A program made the translations under genes and the position numbers. Positions 36,168 through 46,137 of a DNA stretch of 51,843 nucleotides are shown here, piece by piece (the first letter of the stretch is position 1; each line of letters begins with the position of its first letter). The stretch comes from Chloromonas sp. AAM2. Its lineage: Eukaryota; Chlorophyta; Chlorophyceae; Chlamydomonadales; Chlamydomonadaceae. Under the pieces are notes generated by a model. It was not told where the DNA came from and made no database searches. It saw only the letters and a list, made by a program, of their open reading frames with translations. The stretch covers positions 1 to 51,843 of the forward strand of contig QAXH01003583.1 of NCBI GenBank assembly GCA_004335635.1, in the 5' to 3' direction.

Positions 36168-38881
36168 CATGGCTTTTCATGGTTCAACCCACGGTACTGC
36201 ACCTGGACACAATATCTCTCCAAGGATTACGCGCCTGACAATGGTTAAGCCAAGAACGGTCACTGGTAGCAGGGTGCAAAGTACTCGTGAGCTGCACCGC
36301 GAAGCCTCCCTGATATGCGCTCGCTCTTCCCTGCTCCAAACCCACAACTCCAACGATGTGTACTATACATGTATGTATTAACACCAGGAAAGCCGGCGGA
36401 GGGCACACAACGGGATGGGCACTGCCTTGGCCTACCCTGAGCAAGAATTCAAAGCGAGCACAGCGAACAAAGCAGGCAAGGCAGGCCAACTGAAAGCAAA
36501 GCAGGAACGAGCCGCCTAAGACTAGAGGGAGGGGGCAGGAAGGGCCAAGAGGCGTGAACTCACTCTGATTGATAGGGTCGTCATCAACGCTTAGAACATG
36601 AATCTTGCCCGGTGCAGCCCCAGATCGCGAGCCCATCACCCCGAGAGAACTCGACCGGCGCTTGAACGCTGTCATCGCATCGTCACGCGGCAAGTGCGCT
36701 GAATCGTATGGCTTCCTCGCTTGAGCGTCGCCTTGGCCGACGCCGGAAACAATACGACCGCTGCCGCTTGCTGCACCTGTCGGTTCCAATTGCGTCCCGA
36801 CGGTGAGACTTTCCGTGCTAGCCGTTTTTGTAACAGAGTCCTGGATCTGTGATGGCAAGTACAACATGCTGTGCAGACTCGCGCACGGACAAGGATTGTG
36901 GCAGAGCAGCGGAGCAAGAGGGCAGTCTATTAATGCCATGATTGTGTGTGCTCAGCAGGAGAGAAGCGACCACCGAGCGGCATAACTGTGGTGATCTACC
37001 GCTGAACCAAGGCGGAGCACGTGTACTACATCTCCTTGATATCACAGCGGCGCTACAGGATGAATGATGAAATAAATACAATGCAAGGCCGATGTGACCA
37101 CTGGGTGGTGGAGTGTGAAAGCCTCTACCAGCTGTGCATAGAATTAATCTAAGTACCTAACAACCTATCTACCTATCTATCCATCTACCCGTCTACCCAT
37201 CCATAGAATCAATCTAACAACCTAACTACCCATCTATCCATCCATCCACCTATCCATCTGTGTATCTATCCGTGTACATTTGATCAATATTCGATAGCCA
37301 CTGGGCCAGCCCTGACCTGTGGTGGTGTTTGCAGGCCCCTGGACGATGTGGACATGACTGGGTTGATGCCTGAGCTTGAGGAATCGATGCTCACTCGCTT
37401 GCCGCCCCGGGGAGTGGGAACAGCCACCACTGAACCGCCACCAACCTGCACGTGACACGACATGTGAAGAATTATGTGGCCGTTTTTAAAGGTTGTGAAG
37501 AAACATGTGACCGTTTCTCTGAAGGTCGTGCATGTCGTGTGCCTTGAGTGAAAACACACGAATTCATGACAACACAGAACAAGAAGGAAGAAAGAAGTTG
37601 CTGGTACGTGTGATCAAGCAGGGATGAGACAAGATGTGAAAGATCATGTAACCATTGTTGCAGCCAAGCTCGAACAAGGTTTGTGATGTTGAGTAAGAAC
37701 GCGCTTGTGCCATTGCAAAACAAAGGCGCACTGGGTGCAAGTCAGTTTTGTCGGCCAGGAGATGATTGGCCCAATTAGGCTTTTAAAGATTTGATCCAGA
37801 GTGTAAGCAAGAGAATATGACGCACACAATGAAGTCAGGAGTGTGGATCGGTAGGAGTGCATATCCCTGCTTCTGCCGACCAGTCAGCTGCAATGCTTGC
37901 CCTTTGCTTGTATGGTGTAGGTTCATAGGAGCACATAGCTGGCAATGGAGTGGTGTGATGATACATAAATAAGTATAAAATTAAGATATACCCGTCATTA
38001 GTTTTTCTGTATTTTTGAATAAAGGGGTTTTCCTCAGTGACCCGGTCAGTGCTTACCGTACTGCTCTGCGACCTGAAGGACGATCGCTTAGCGGGAGCTG
38101 AAGGGACATAGGCATGCTTGCCAGATGCGCTTGCTGGCGTGACCAGATTGCGTGACTGGGACCGTTGGGGCCTTGAAGAGTAACCGCCATTGTGGGAAGC
38201 GCCTGATAGAGAGTTGCGGAGGTCTGCGGCGGGATGCATGTCCTGGGCGCCTTCCTGAGACATGGAGTCATCCCAAACCTGCATAACAAGCAAGGAAACA
38301 AGCGTTTGTTAGCTGCCTGTTGGTTGTTTGGTAGCTCTCTGTTAGCTGTACGCTCAAGAAGGAAGAGCAAAGCTGTCTGTTGCTGTTGGCTCATGATTAA
38401 GATCATAGTCCACAGATGTCAGCTCCAAAGGCGCCAAAACAATAAATCACCTTCGTCTTATTCTCTTTGTTCGGCCTACCTTCAGCAAGCCTTGCCATCG
38501 AAGTCATTGAATAATCCACCCTCCGCCTACCCTTAGAGTGAAGAAGAAGGTGGTTCCCACTCCCAGCTTGGATCGGACCTCAATCCTCCCTCCATGAGCC
38601 TCCACCAACTGCTTAACCAGATTCAGGCCCAGGCCTGTGCCGCCATACTTGCGGGTTGTGCTCATGTCCACTTGCTGCAGTCGAACAAAGCATAGCAAGG
38701 ACGAGCTCACTGACACTCATCTCTGGTACCAACAGCTGATATGGCATTTCTCTTGTTGTTGTTGCTGATAGAGGAAGCATGCGAAGGACATTTGCACCTT
38801 TCATGTCTCCCATAGATATAGCTGCCAGTTCCCCCATGCCCCCACTGAGCAGTCCTCCCCGGGCTGAAGGCCATGTGAAAC

Positions 38882-38935
<54 letters not shown>

Positions 38936-41900
38936 GATGTAGATGCCAGTCCTACCACTCCTTACGTAAAGTTCCTATTCCTGTTATGAGACAATCATCT
39001 TGTTTTGTTTTGCGGCCATTGCTGCAGCCAGACCCACTACTCAGTGTACAGCACAATTCCAGGGTACAACTGCACTTGAGCAGTATGACACCCACAAGCG
39101 GCGCGCAAACCCTGCACGTTCACAGATATACTGAAGCCAAACTTATTCATCGTAATGATACATAAACCCAGCTCGCCTCAAAAGCCTGGAACACTGCGTT
39201 ATGCTTATCCTCAACTTAACTTAAGTAGTACGACTGAAGCCAAACACAATCTTTGTTTAGATATGCATATTCAGCTCACCTCAAATGCTTGGAACACTGC
39301 CTTGAACTTATCCTCAGGGATGCCAATGCCACTGTCAGAAACGGCAACCTCAACCTGCAGGTAGGGCATGACACAAGTGACTGGGTCTAAACGTACAAAC
39401 TGGATGTGACAACCAAACAGGCCTTGCCTCAGCTTTGAGTGTTGGTGTCTGTTCATTCTGGTCCGCCTATGAGTTTGGAACATAAGGCCAACGTAGCCAA
39501 GCCACCTAATGCCTTACCTCGTCCATTTTGTGTAACGCCGTGATGCTGATTGTCCCGCTGTGTGTGAACTTGCAAGCATTGCCAATCTGCGTGCAAGCAT
39601 GGCAGCACAGAACTGTGGCATTGACAGACCATAGATGAAGCATACAACCGAAGTGCTGTCGAGGCGGTCAGACAAAAGAAAAGAGCACAGCACCAGACAC
39701 GCGGCTGGCGGTCAACCGGTCACTTAAGACGGAACACAGAGACAGGAAGAGCAACCACTCCTTTCCCAAATTGTAGGCCTGAATCCAGAGGCGCAAAGCG
39801 AGGCACTCACAACACCAAAGTAGCGAATGCAGTGGGTAGACAAGCGGCAGGTGCATAACACAAAACAGGGGGATTGCGGGAATTGAACCCACGACCTCTC
39901 CCACCCTAAGGGAGAATCATACCACTAGACCAAATCCCCGCTTCGGTTGTGAACCGTTGCCTGCCGGACAGATGCAGATGCAACCTTGGACGTTCACAAC
40001 GCATGTGTACTTAAAGCGCTGGCCACGTGCATGGGTGCCAGACGCCACAAGGCGCCTGTTTGGTCTCGTTTCGGTGCAATACGAGGCTTAAACGTCAAAT
40101 GCTGTCAGTGCTTGCCTTGCTGTGTGGTCTGCGGCTCTGGGTGTGTGAGGTGTGTCTGTGTGCTTGCCTGTCAGTGCCGTACGTATGGTACCTCGTACGC
40201 CTTTTCACCGATGCCGCCCGATATCACAAAGCAGTAGCACTTCACATGCAGTTGCATGTCCAGCCCATATCTCTGTGTACCCTGCCGTCATTAAATCTGA
40301 TCTGCATGCCATGTACCCAACAGACGCTCACCAGGTTGTGGAAAATCTGAATGAGACGGCCTGTATCGCCCAGGACAGGCGGTATGTCATCCGGTAGGGC
40401 GTCCACCAGCTTGACACCACGCTTAGCCTGGGAACAAACAACCGCAACAAACCACCGTCGCGCATTGCATGTGAAACGACACCAGCAAACAGAGCAAGGC
40501 ACAGGCCAGGAAACCATTGTGGACAATTGTGCGCCTCGTTCAAGTCAAGCTGTAAACGTGACAAGTAGATCCAAAGCTGCTCAAAGCTGCTCAAAGCTGC
40601 TCAAAGCTGCTCAAAGCTATAAATATACACACAGACACCCTTGTAAGGCACGTATGCAGTCCGCTCATCGATAGGTACAAACTGCTAATGTATACGCATG
40701 GGTCGCTCACCAGAGGCTGGCACAGGTCAATGACATCCGACACGAGGCGCGACAGAGTGACCTTCTCGTGCTTGATGGTCAGCTGACCCTTCATCTGCAA
40801 AACATATGGCACATGTGAACACATGGTGGAAACCTGCGGGAAGAAAACCGTAGGCACACTGACCAGTACGCAACGGTCATGTTGTAACAGTGAGTGAAGT
40901 TCGGGTATACGAAACGGCATGGCAGCTCTGCCTGACTGTGCATCATGCGCATGCAGGTGTGCGCTGGCTCAAGGCCACAATAAGCAGCGCTTGCAATCCT
41001 GTTAACAGGTGCTTGGAAGGTCAACTAGGCGTTGCTTGTCCACGCAAGACATGTGTTAGGGTTTTCATGACACTGCATGTCGGTTTCTTTTGGTCACGTA
41101 TGCTATTTGTCCGTGCACACACCCTTCGCATTCAACACTATGGTTGTCAACGTGATCAGCACGAAGTTCTGCACATGCCTGTGTGTGTCGTCACACACCT
41201 GTCGCATAGACGCCGCATCCAAAATGTCATTGATAAGGTTGAGCAGCCTTGACCCGCTGGTCTTGATGGTGGAGATGGTCTTGATGGCCGCGTCGTTGAT
41301 GGCCCCGCAGCTGCCCATCATAAGGGCCTCGCTGAGACCTATGATGCCGTTTAGCGGGGTGCGCAGCTCATGGCTCATGCCTGCATGGAAGGAGCAGCAG
41401 GGAGTGAGTGCGCGTCCTGTCACATCAGTGTCGTGCGGCTAGTCCATGTACAACATCATAACACCGGTAGTCGCATTGCAAACGGTGTGGAGGTGACGAT
41501 ATAATTACAACACTGTGGTGTCTATTACGGTGCATGCACTGGCCGCAAGCCAGCTGTGCTTCTCAACCCCTGGTTGTCTCCCTCCAGTACTGCACCTGAC
41601 TACTTTTTCCAGAACTGAAAACTGAATGCAATTCCCAACCAACCCAACCGACCAAACGCCTCACCTGACATGAACCGTTCCTTCTGTTCCACCAACTCCC
41701 TCAGTTCCTGAATGACCTGCGAGTGATACGAGTGATAGGAGCATGTCACGGGTCTGACATAAGTGTGAGAGAGACATAAGACCTACTTGCTGGGTTTTCA
41801 AGCTGCCTTATGTGTGATTGTCCCACTATGTGAATGTCTGCTTTTTCCGATAAATCATACGATCACAACACAGCAAGAGTCTTAGCACTGGTGAAGCGTG

Positions 41901-44900
41901 CAGTCCCTCCCGGCTGTTCCTTTTCAGTTTGACACCAACACATGGCCCATGCACATTACAAGAGCTTGCCGCATGCACATTGCATACGGAATTACTGTTT
42001 GGTACCAAAACATGCGCTTCAGCTTGCCTCACGCACGCACGCACGCATGCACGCACCCACCACACCAGGCAGCCCTGTCCAATCAAGCAAGTCTTCCAAT
42101 GCACACACGACCGACAGGCCTTGTTCAGTCTGTTTGTTGCTTGTTGCCCCCAAACCCTAGTCCTAACCATGCATGACCATACAGTAGGACCCACCTGCAC
42201 TCTGTTGCCCTCCTCCACCACCCGCATGGCAATGAGCCTGCGTGCCTCGATACTCAGGAAGTTGCCCTGCAGCAGCAAGCACATGAACGACATAGTTGCT
42301 GAGCTGCAGAAATGCATTGCGCGCATCAACACGGATTGAAGGACAGCAACAACAACACAACGAAAGCAACATTAAAGATGCCGCTGGTGTGACAGCAGTG
42401 CCTAACTGACCTAACATGGTGAAGTACCTCCTAGTAACTGACCTAACTAACCTAACTAACGTAACTGACCTGTAGCAGTGAGCTGCTGAACATGACCTTT
42501 CCCATGAAGTCGCAGAAGGTCCAGAGCCACTCCATGGTGTTGATGCCTATGAGGCCAAACTCTGCCAGGAGCCAGATGGCTGGGAAAGTGTACCACAGAC
42601 CCTACAGGCGGGAAGGCAGGGGAGGGCCCATCATTACATGGCATTCGCGGGTGGGACGGCAGGTTACTATAATTGCTGGTGCTCTTGGCAGGAGCGAGAT
42701 ATCTTGGTCTTTCACAATACAGGATCTTGCATTACAATAATCTGATAGGTGAGCCTGTACTGCTTTGGTAGCGCGCACAGCTGGAGCGATAAGCAGAGAA
42801 CTGCACCACCGGGACACCGTCACCGCTGTAAGCAGTAGTCACCATTGGTGAGTTACAACCAACACAACTAACACTAGACCGTTTGACAAAACGGGAAGAG
42901 ATTACCATGGCCAGCATCGTGCTGATTACAGCTGACCACTCACCACTGCAAAGAACCTTAGCACTTCCAGACTCATTCTGGACCCCTCGTTGTGAGCTGC
43001 AATCAGAGGCCTGAGAACACAAGCACACGCAGACCATTGGTGTGCATGAAAACGCGGCAGTGTTGGCATGATGCTGATGTTTTGAGTAGTAGTGTGATGT
43101 CGGCCGCTGTTCAGTGCCTAGGTTGGCTGGTCTTGCAGGACCGTGGCTTGAACCATGATAAGACATGTGATCGTGATGCTGATGCTGATGCGGCAGTCAA
43201 GTCCAGGTCCCAGAATCGGTTGCTTTGCTCATGCTTGCTCAGCAGATGACCATAACAAAACTGGACAGCAACGATGCAATAGCTTAGCAGTCAGACAACT
43301 TGACCTATTCTGTGTACTTCTGGCGATAATGCATAGTCAGCCATTCCCAGAATCATGCATGCAACAGGTGCCGCGGGCTGCTGCCCTGGGATAAGCGGCA
43401 ATCCCAACGTTGGGCCCTAAACAGTTCACGTCCAATCCTAAACCCACATGCCCAATGCAAATGCATCCCCTTGTATCAGTAGCTCTTGGCCAGCGTCACA
43501 CATGGTCAAGCCCCTTTCCCACACTTGCGCATGGAACAGGCTGTCCACCACAAACATCCGTACCCTGGTCACGCACTTTATAACTGAATATACTGCTAAA
43601 CCTTATTCAATTGAAATAGTCTCATCCCTGATAAGATCAAACCTCAGTGCATGCAAACCCGAGAATACATGCTACCTGCTTGCAAGCCCTTCCCCCCACA
43701 CTCACGCATGGAACATGCGCCAGAGGCTGTCCACAACAAAGAAGAAGCAGATGAACGACCCTCCAAACGCCATCACACTCGCCACCTTGTTGTCCGTCAG
43801 ATGGCCCAGTATGGCCAGAGCCATCATGCATGCATCCACTGCCATGGCAATGAAGACACGGTCACGGGAAAAGTCCGAAATGATGGAGAGAAGGTACACC
43901 TGCGGGGGGTGCAACGGTCAGGGACAGCAAACGGATGGAAGGCGGAAGGGTGTGTTGAAGGGCCGGAGGCACCAAAGGGCCAGGTAAAAAGGGATAGGTC
44001 TGACTTGACTGTGTGCAGGCCTGCAAGCTCAAGGGATGAACGTGAATCAGAGGGCCAAGGGCGTCAGAACAGTAGCTGGTTGGCCAGTGCCTAGGTGTGC
44101 ATGGCTGTGCACATGGATGCATGTTTTTTAGGTATCCAACGCCAATCGCAGGATTGTAGTAAAAGTAGACTCTGCTACATGTGTACTACACACGTGGCAA
44201 CTCGAGGGTTCAAAAAATAAAGGCTTGGATTGTACACAAAGTGAGCGCCATGGATGACTAGCACGGTACATTCCCCCGTCATCGCAAGCTCAAACATGGT
44301 CTCCCGGCTTCGCCCTGTGATCAGCTGGGCCTCGTCCAAGACTCACCATGGCTGGTGTGGCATGTAGCCACATGATCTGAAAAGCAAGAAACAAGCATAA
44401 CAAGTGTCTTGACTGCCACAATCTGCCATCACAGCAGGCTTGTCAAAGGCCAGTCACTGTTTGGGTCGGTTTTGAAACGAGAACATAGATTCAAGCATGC
44501 CAAACGCCGCTCAACCACTCATGCACTCTCATCAGCATACGCTTGCCGTCAGGCCAGTGAAACGTGCAGAAAAACTCAAAACTCAGAAGAGCTCAGGACT
44601 CCCACTCACATGGCTCATGCCAGATGTTGATACCAAGGAATTTTGCGCGAGCACCTGCTTGCTAATCGAATCGATTTCTTTGCAAATTTCAGCAAGTTCG
44701 TCACGTTCTTGCAGTTTTTGGTACTTGACTGAAAGACTAAAGCAACATGAAAACGATGAACGATGCTAATAGAAGAGCACCCAGGTCCATGCTTCCCCCC
44801 ATGCCCCCACTCACCTGGCGGCCCAAGTGCAGCCCCTTGCCCCATACGTCACGCACCACAGGCAAGGCGCCCTTCCATGACAGGTAGTCATTGAGACATG

Positions 44901-46137
44901 CGATCACTGCATGCAGCGCACACGTCATAATCACACAGGGTCTCCGCCAGGCCACTTGCTGGCTCCCGATTGCACAAACATTACGAACAGCTTGCCTGGA
45001 CAAACACAGAGCAGGCTCAAGCCACAAGCAATGTGCATGTGCTTAGCCTGCACACATGATATGCTGTACCTGCCTTTCTCGCTTGTATTAATGGCATGTC
45101 ACACTTGCTTGTGATGCACTTACGGTTGATGTAGCAGGCTATCAGAGCCAGCTGAAACTTGGAGGACTCGCGCTCGAACGCAAGGGTTACACTATTAAGA
45201 GCAAAGGCAGTTGCGAACTGCAAGGCGTGGCAGAAGCATGTTGTGAATGCCATGGTCTGAGGTCAGCAAGAAACCAACAGAATTGTTTGATGCGTTTACC
45301 ATCCGGCTGCCTAATGTGCTAGCTACCCCACTGTGCATGTGCTGGAAATTGTATGACAGGATCACATGAAGGGAGGGACTCCAACCCGTCCAACATACAT
45401 AGTGAAGCGGATTATGACACACCCCAATAGTGGTGGTGGCCACCCCTCGGGCTGCTATCCTGTCCGCAAAACCCGTTGGGCAGAAAAGGGTCTGGAATTA
45501 AATGCTTCCTGGACATGACCATGTTGAAATGGCCTGAAAATGAACGCTTCGAGTTTGAATCGACATAAAATAGATAGCACACTGGCCGGAAAGCCAGGAA
45601 GGCTCATGAGGCATTGACTGGGAAGAATATGGGCAGAATCTAGTCATATGTTGGCATGTAAGGAGATCGCAAAACAAACGTACCACAGCGCCTGTGCCTG
45701 TGCCTGTGTCTGTGCCTGACCCAGCTTCTGCCCTTGCGCTGCCTGTTTTCAAATCACGTTTCTTGGACGCACATGAGTTTTTTCCCGCACGTGCTTCATA
45801 CTACGCGACCCACCGCAATCATGGGCCACTGATACGCCACGTCATCAACCTGAATTAACAAACAACCACGTGGTAGGTTGCAGCAGCCCGGAAAGAGTTC
45901 GGGCATGTGGCACAGAGCCCCGCCAGCCACCACATCACGCTTGCATGTGTGTGACATGTCACAAGCCTCTGGACAACAATAACATCTACGCCCCAAGCCA
46001 GTGCATTTCGTTCAGCACAAGCAGCACAGTGCGTACATAGTCATACCTCTCTGTCGAATAAGTCTGTCATCTCCTTGTCTCCTAGACTGCTGGTGCACAT
46101 CAGCCACACGCAGACCAGATAGGATAGCAGACCGGCC
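26122..46137 (-). CDS. Histidine-kinase rhodopsin with receiver, pseudocyclase and SAM domains
   Basis: At least 36 exons, about 1430 codons. The model reads 46137-46047, 45849-45814, 45217-45124, 44906-44815, 44376-44347, 43899-43706, 42996-42944, 42601-42470, 42266-42195, 41716-41665, 41380-41199, 40794-40711, 40427-40332, 39586-39518, 39354-39280, 38674-38531, 38278-38057, 37445-37317, 36846-36564, 36034-35997, 35343-35233, 35017-34906, 34521-34439, 34157-34017, 33500-33403, 32969-32881, 32619-32477, 31839-31690, 31272-31175, 31068-30876, 30098-29940, 29641-29420, 28796-28603, 28105-27990, 26803-26672, 26216-26122 (TGA). Every junction is phase-compatible except 43706/42996, where a small exon is missing from my model. 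One donor (30876) is GC. First exon and ATG are unresolved above 46137. Order: opsin, histidine kinase, Ser-rich linker, receiver, cyclase-like, helical linker, coiled coil, SAM. Chlamydomonas-type two-component cyclase opsins share the first four; the dead cyclase and SAM tail are unusual. Confidence 0.85.
26395..26462. repeat. 18-bp tandem repeat, about four copies
   Basis: Exact repetition of CATGACGGGCATACCAAT inside the last intron of the opsin-kinase gene. Confidence 0.95.
26500..26545. repeat. Dispersed repeat E, copy 1
   Basis: CCATGACCTGGTGCGTATGC followed by CTTCCATACCAGGCA resembles 32306-32345, where CCATGACCTGGTGTATATGC is followed by a similar tail. Only two copies were seen. 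Confidence 0.45.
27248..27955. mobile_element. Cluster of MITE ends in an opsin-kinase intron
   Basis: It contains a left-type end at 27265 (TTTGCCAGTTCTGGGACTTT), a second direct end at 27379 followed by about 60 bp matching the right half of the 6043 copy, and an inverted end at 27921 (AGTCCCACAACTGGCAAACT). This is probably nested or partial insertions. The intron (26804-27989) is the longest in the gene. Confidence 0.5.
28231..28298. repeat. 11-bp tandem repeat AGGGAAGTACC
   Basis: Six or more near-perfect copies inside an opsin-kinase intron. Confidence 0.95.
28878..29012. repeat. 32-bp tandem repeat, about four copies
   Basis: The unit contains GCACAATGCAGATCGTTGAC and GCACACACATTG, with a few substitutions per copy. 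It is intronic. Confidence 0.95.
29420..30098 (-). other. Coiled-coil segment of the fusion protein
   Basis: Two exons encode heptad-rich sequence such as [19 protein letters not shown] and [19 protein letters not shown]. This is consistent with a dimerising coiled coil following the pseudocyclase. Confidence 0.8.
29766..29850 (+). repeat. Dispersed repeat B copy with (ATC)n head
   Basis: A run of nine to ten ATC units, then TACATGGCTTCTCATGATTT and CAGTACTGCAGCTAGACGC. It lies antisense within an opsin-kinase intron. Confidence 0.75.
31690..33500 (-). other. Degenerate class III cyclase homology domain
   Basis: Four exons align without gaps to the first half of class III nucleotide cyclases: [19 protein letters not shown], then [19 protein letters not shown], then [18 protein letters not shown]. 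Both metal-binding Asp positions are Gln (33468-33470 and 32903-32905), exactly 44 residues apart as in active enzymes. Downstream, [18 protein letters not shown] and [15 protein letters not shown] match the WGDTVNxASR region, with the base-selecting Asp, Asn and Arg replaced by Gln, Thr and Asn. It is predicted to be catalytically dead. Confidence 0.75.
31917..32036. repeat. 15-bp minisatellite
   Basis: About eight variants of GCATGGGTCAAGTCA in tandem, in an opsin-kinase intron. Confidence 0.95.
33911..33955 (-). other. Possible 45-nt extra exon duplicating the preceding exon end
   Basis: An AG|...|GT bounded, phase-0, 15-codon segment reads [15 protein letters not shown]. It repeats the end of the preceding exon ([15 protein letters not shown], 34017-34061). 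Over the 12 shared codons there are seven substitutions, six of them synonymous. Inclusion would insert 15 residues without shifting the frame. It is not included in the main model. Confidence 0.45.
35430..35719. repeat. About 71-bp tandem repeat containing the assembly gap
   Basis: Units contain CAAGCTGCACGTACTCTGGA, CCAGACTGGCAACAAG(C/G)AA and GGGACCGCGGACAGTGAATC. At least four copies are visible on the two sides of the gap. It is intronic, between receiver exons. Confidence 0.95.
35556..35603. other. Assembly gap (48 N)
   Basis: The unknown bases fall inside the tandem repeat, so the real copy number is unresolved. No exon of the model is affected. Confidence 1.
36118..36225 (+). repeat. 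Dispersed repeat B copy with (CAG)n head
   Basis: A (CAG)12-type run is followed by ACATGGCTTTTCATGGTTCA and GGTACTGCACCTGGACACAA. It is nearly identical to 12334-12395 except for the microsatellite. Confidence 0.8.
37145..37275. repeat. (CTAT/CCAT)n low-complexity tract
   Basis: An irregular run of CTATCTAT, CCATCTAC and CTAACAAC units in an intron. Confidence 0.85.
38830..38940 (-). repeat. Repeat C copy with AAC microsatellite
   Basis: The reverse complement reads a long (TTG)n run, then a CACATGGCCTTCAGCCCGGG module and AGGACTGCTCAGTGG. It matches the plus-strand copies in the MYB gene. Confidence 0.8.
39129..39325 (-). repeat. About 104-bp tandem duplication spanning an exon end
   Basis: 39129-39218 resembles 39232-39325. 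The right copy contains the end of the real exon 39354-39280 ([12 protein letters not shown]). The left copy would read [12 protein letters not shown], but its donor is GC-type and a stop lies just upstream. Confidence 0.8.
39869..39939 (-). tRNA. tRNA-Pro (anticodon AGG)
   Basis: On the minus strand a 71-nt cloverleaf has acceptor arms GGGGATT and AATCCCC. The D-arm is TGGTCTAGTGGTATGA, the anticodon arm CTCCC-TTAGGGT-GGGAG, and the T-arm GTGGGTTCAATTCCCGC. There is no intron. A TTTT pol III terminator follows four bases later. It lies in an intron of the opsin-kinase gene, in the same orientation, and closely resembles plant tRNA-Pro. Confidence 0.95.
40567..40620. repeat. 10-bp tandem repeat CAAAGCTGCT
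   Basis: Five copies in an intron of the opsin-kinase gene. Confidence 0.95.
43125..43200 (-). repeat. Dispersed repeat B copy, minus strand
   Basis: The reverse complement reads GCATCAGCATCAGCATCACG, then CACATGTCTTATCATGGTTC and CACGGTCCTGCA, which fits the family B module behind a trinucleotide run. Confidence 0.6.
43529..43564 (-). other. Possible 36-nt extra exon copying the end of opsin helix E exon
   Basis: Bounded by AG and a GC-type donor (GC|GCAAGT), this 36-nt segment reads [16 protein letters not shown] sequence. It repeats the end of exon 43899-43706 ([12 protein letters not shown]) with a 9-nt in-frame deletion and two synonymous changes. It is phase-neutral, so it does not cure the phase mismatch between that exon and the next one. 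Confidence 0.35.

Larger units (their letters stand above)
34439..36600 (-). other. Response-regulator receiver domain
   Basis: It is encoded by the end of exon 36846-36564 ([11 protein letters not shown], the acidic pocket) and four following exons. The phospho-acceptor Asp in [14 protein letters not shown] is at 35263-35265. IIMISAKS and [12 protein letters not shown] supply the conserved Ser/Thr and Lys. The fold is complete, so phosphotransfer from the upstream kinase is expected. Confidence 0.92.
38531..41716 (-). other. Histidine kinase domain (HisKA plus HATPase)
   Basis: H-box [18 protein letters not shown] has the phospho-acceptor His at 41370-41372. The ATPase part has [10 protein letters not shown] then [11 protein letters not shown] (N-box Asn 39578-39580), DSGIGIPED (G1) and [19 protein letters not shown] (G2). 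All catalytic boxes are intact, so ATP-dependent autophosphorylation is expected. Confidence 0.92.
42470..46137 (-). other. Type-1 opsin domain of the fusion gene
   Basis: An extra N-terminal hydrophobic segment ([12 protein letters not shown]) precedes helices A to G. Helix C reads [17 protein letters not shown], aligning with bacteriorhodopsin RYADWLFTTPLLLLD: Arg82 is kept, Asp85 is Met and Asp96 is Leu. Helices F and G carry [12 protein letters not shown] and [12 protein letters not shown]. The Lys codon at 42497-42499 is the retinal Schiff-base site, with the Asp212 equivalent four residues before it. The domain is predicted to sit in a membrane and sense light. Confidence 0.85.

Noticed and set aside
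41929..42339. Plus-strand open frames opposite the opsin-kinase exons
   Set aside because: They are shadows of the minus-strand exon and of low-complexity ACGC repeats.
44630..44740. Open minus-strand frame ([20 protein letters not shown]) as an opsin exon
   Set aside because: It would fall inside helix C, between GRQ and [10 protein letters not shown]. Those two exons join in phase 0 without it, and it lacks good splice sites.
45690..45760. Gly/Thr-rich minus-strand frame ([16 protein letters not shown]) as an opsin exon
   Set aside because: The flanking exons join directly in phase 0 to form helix A ([18 protein letters not shown]). This piece is a simple CAGGCA repeat.
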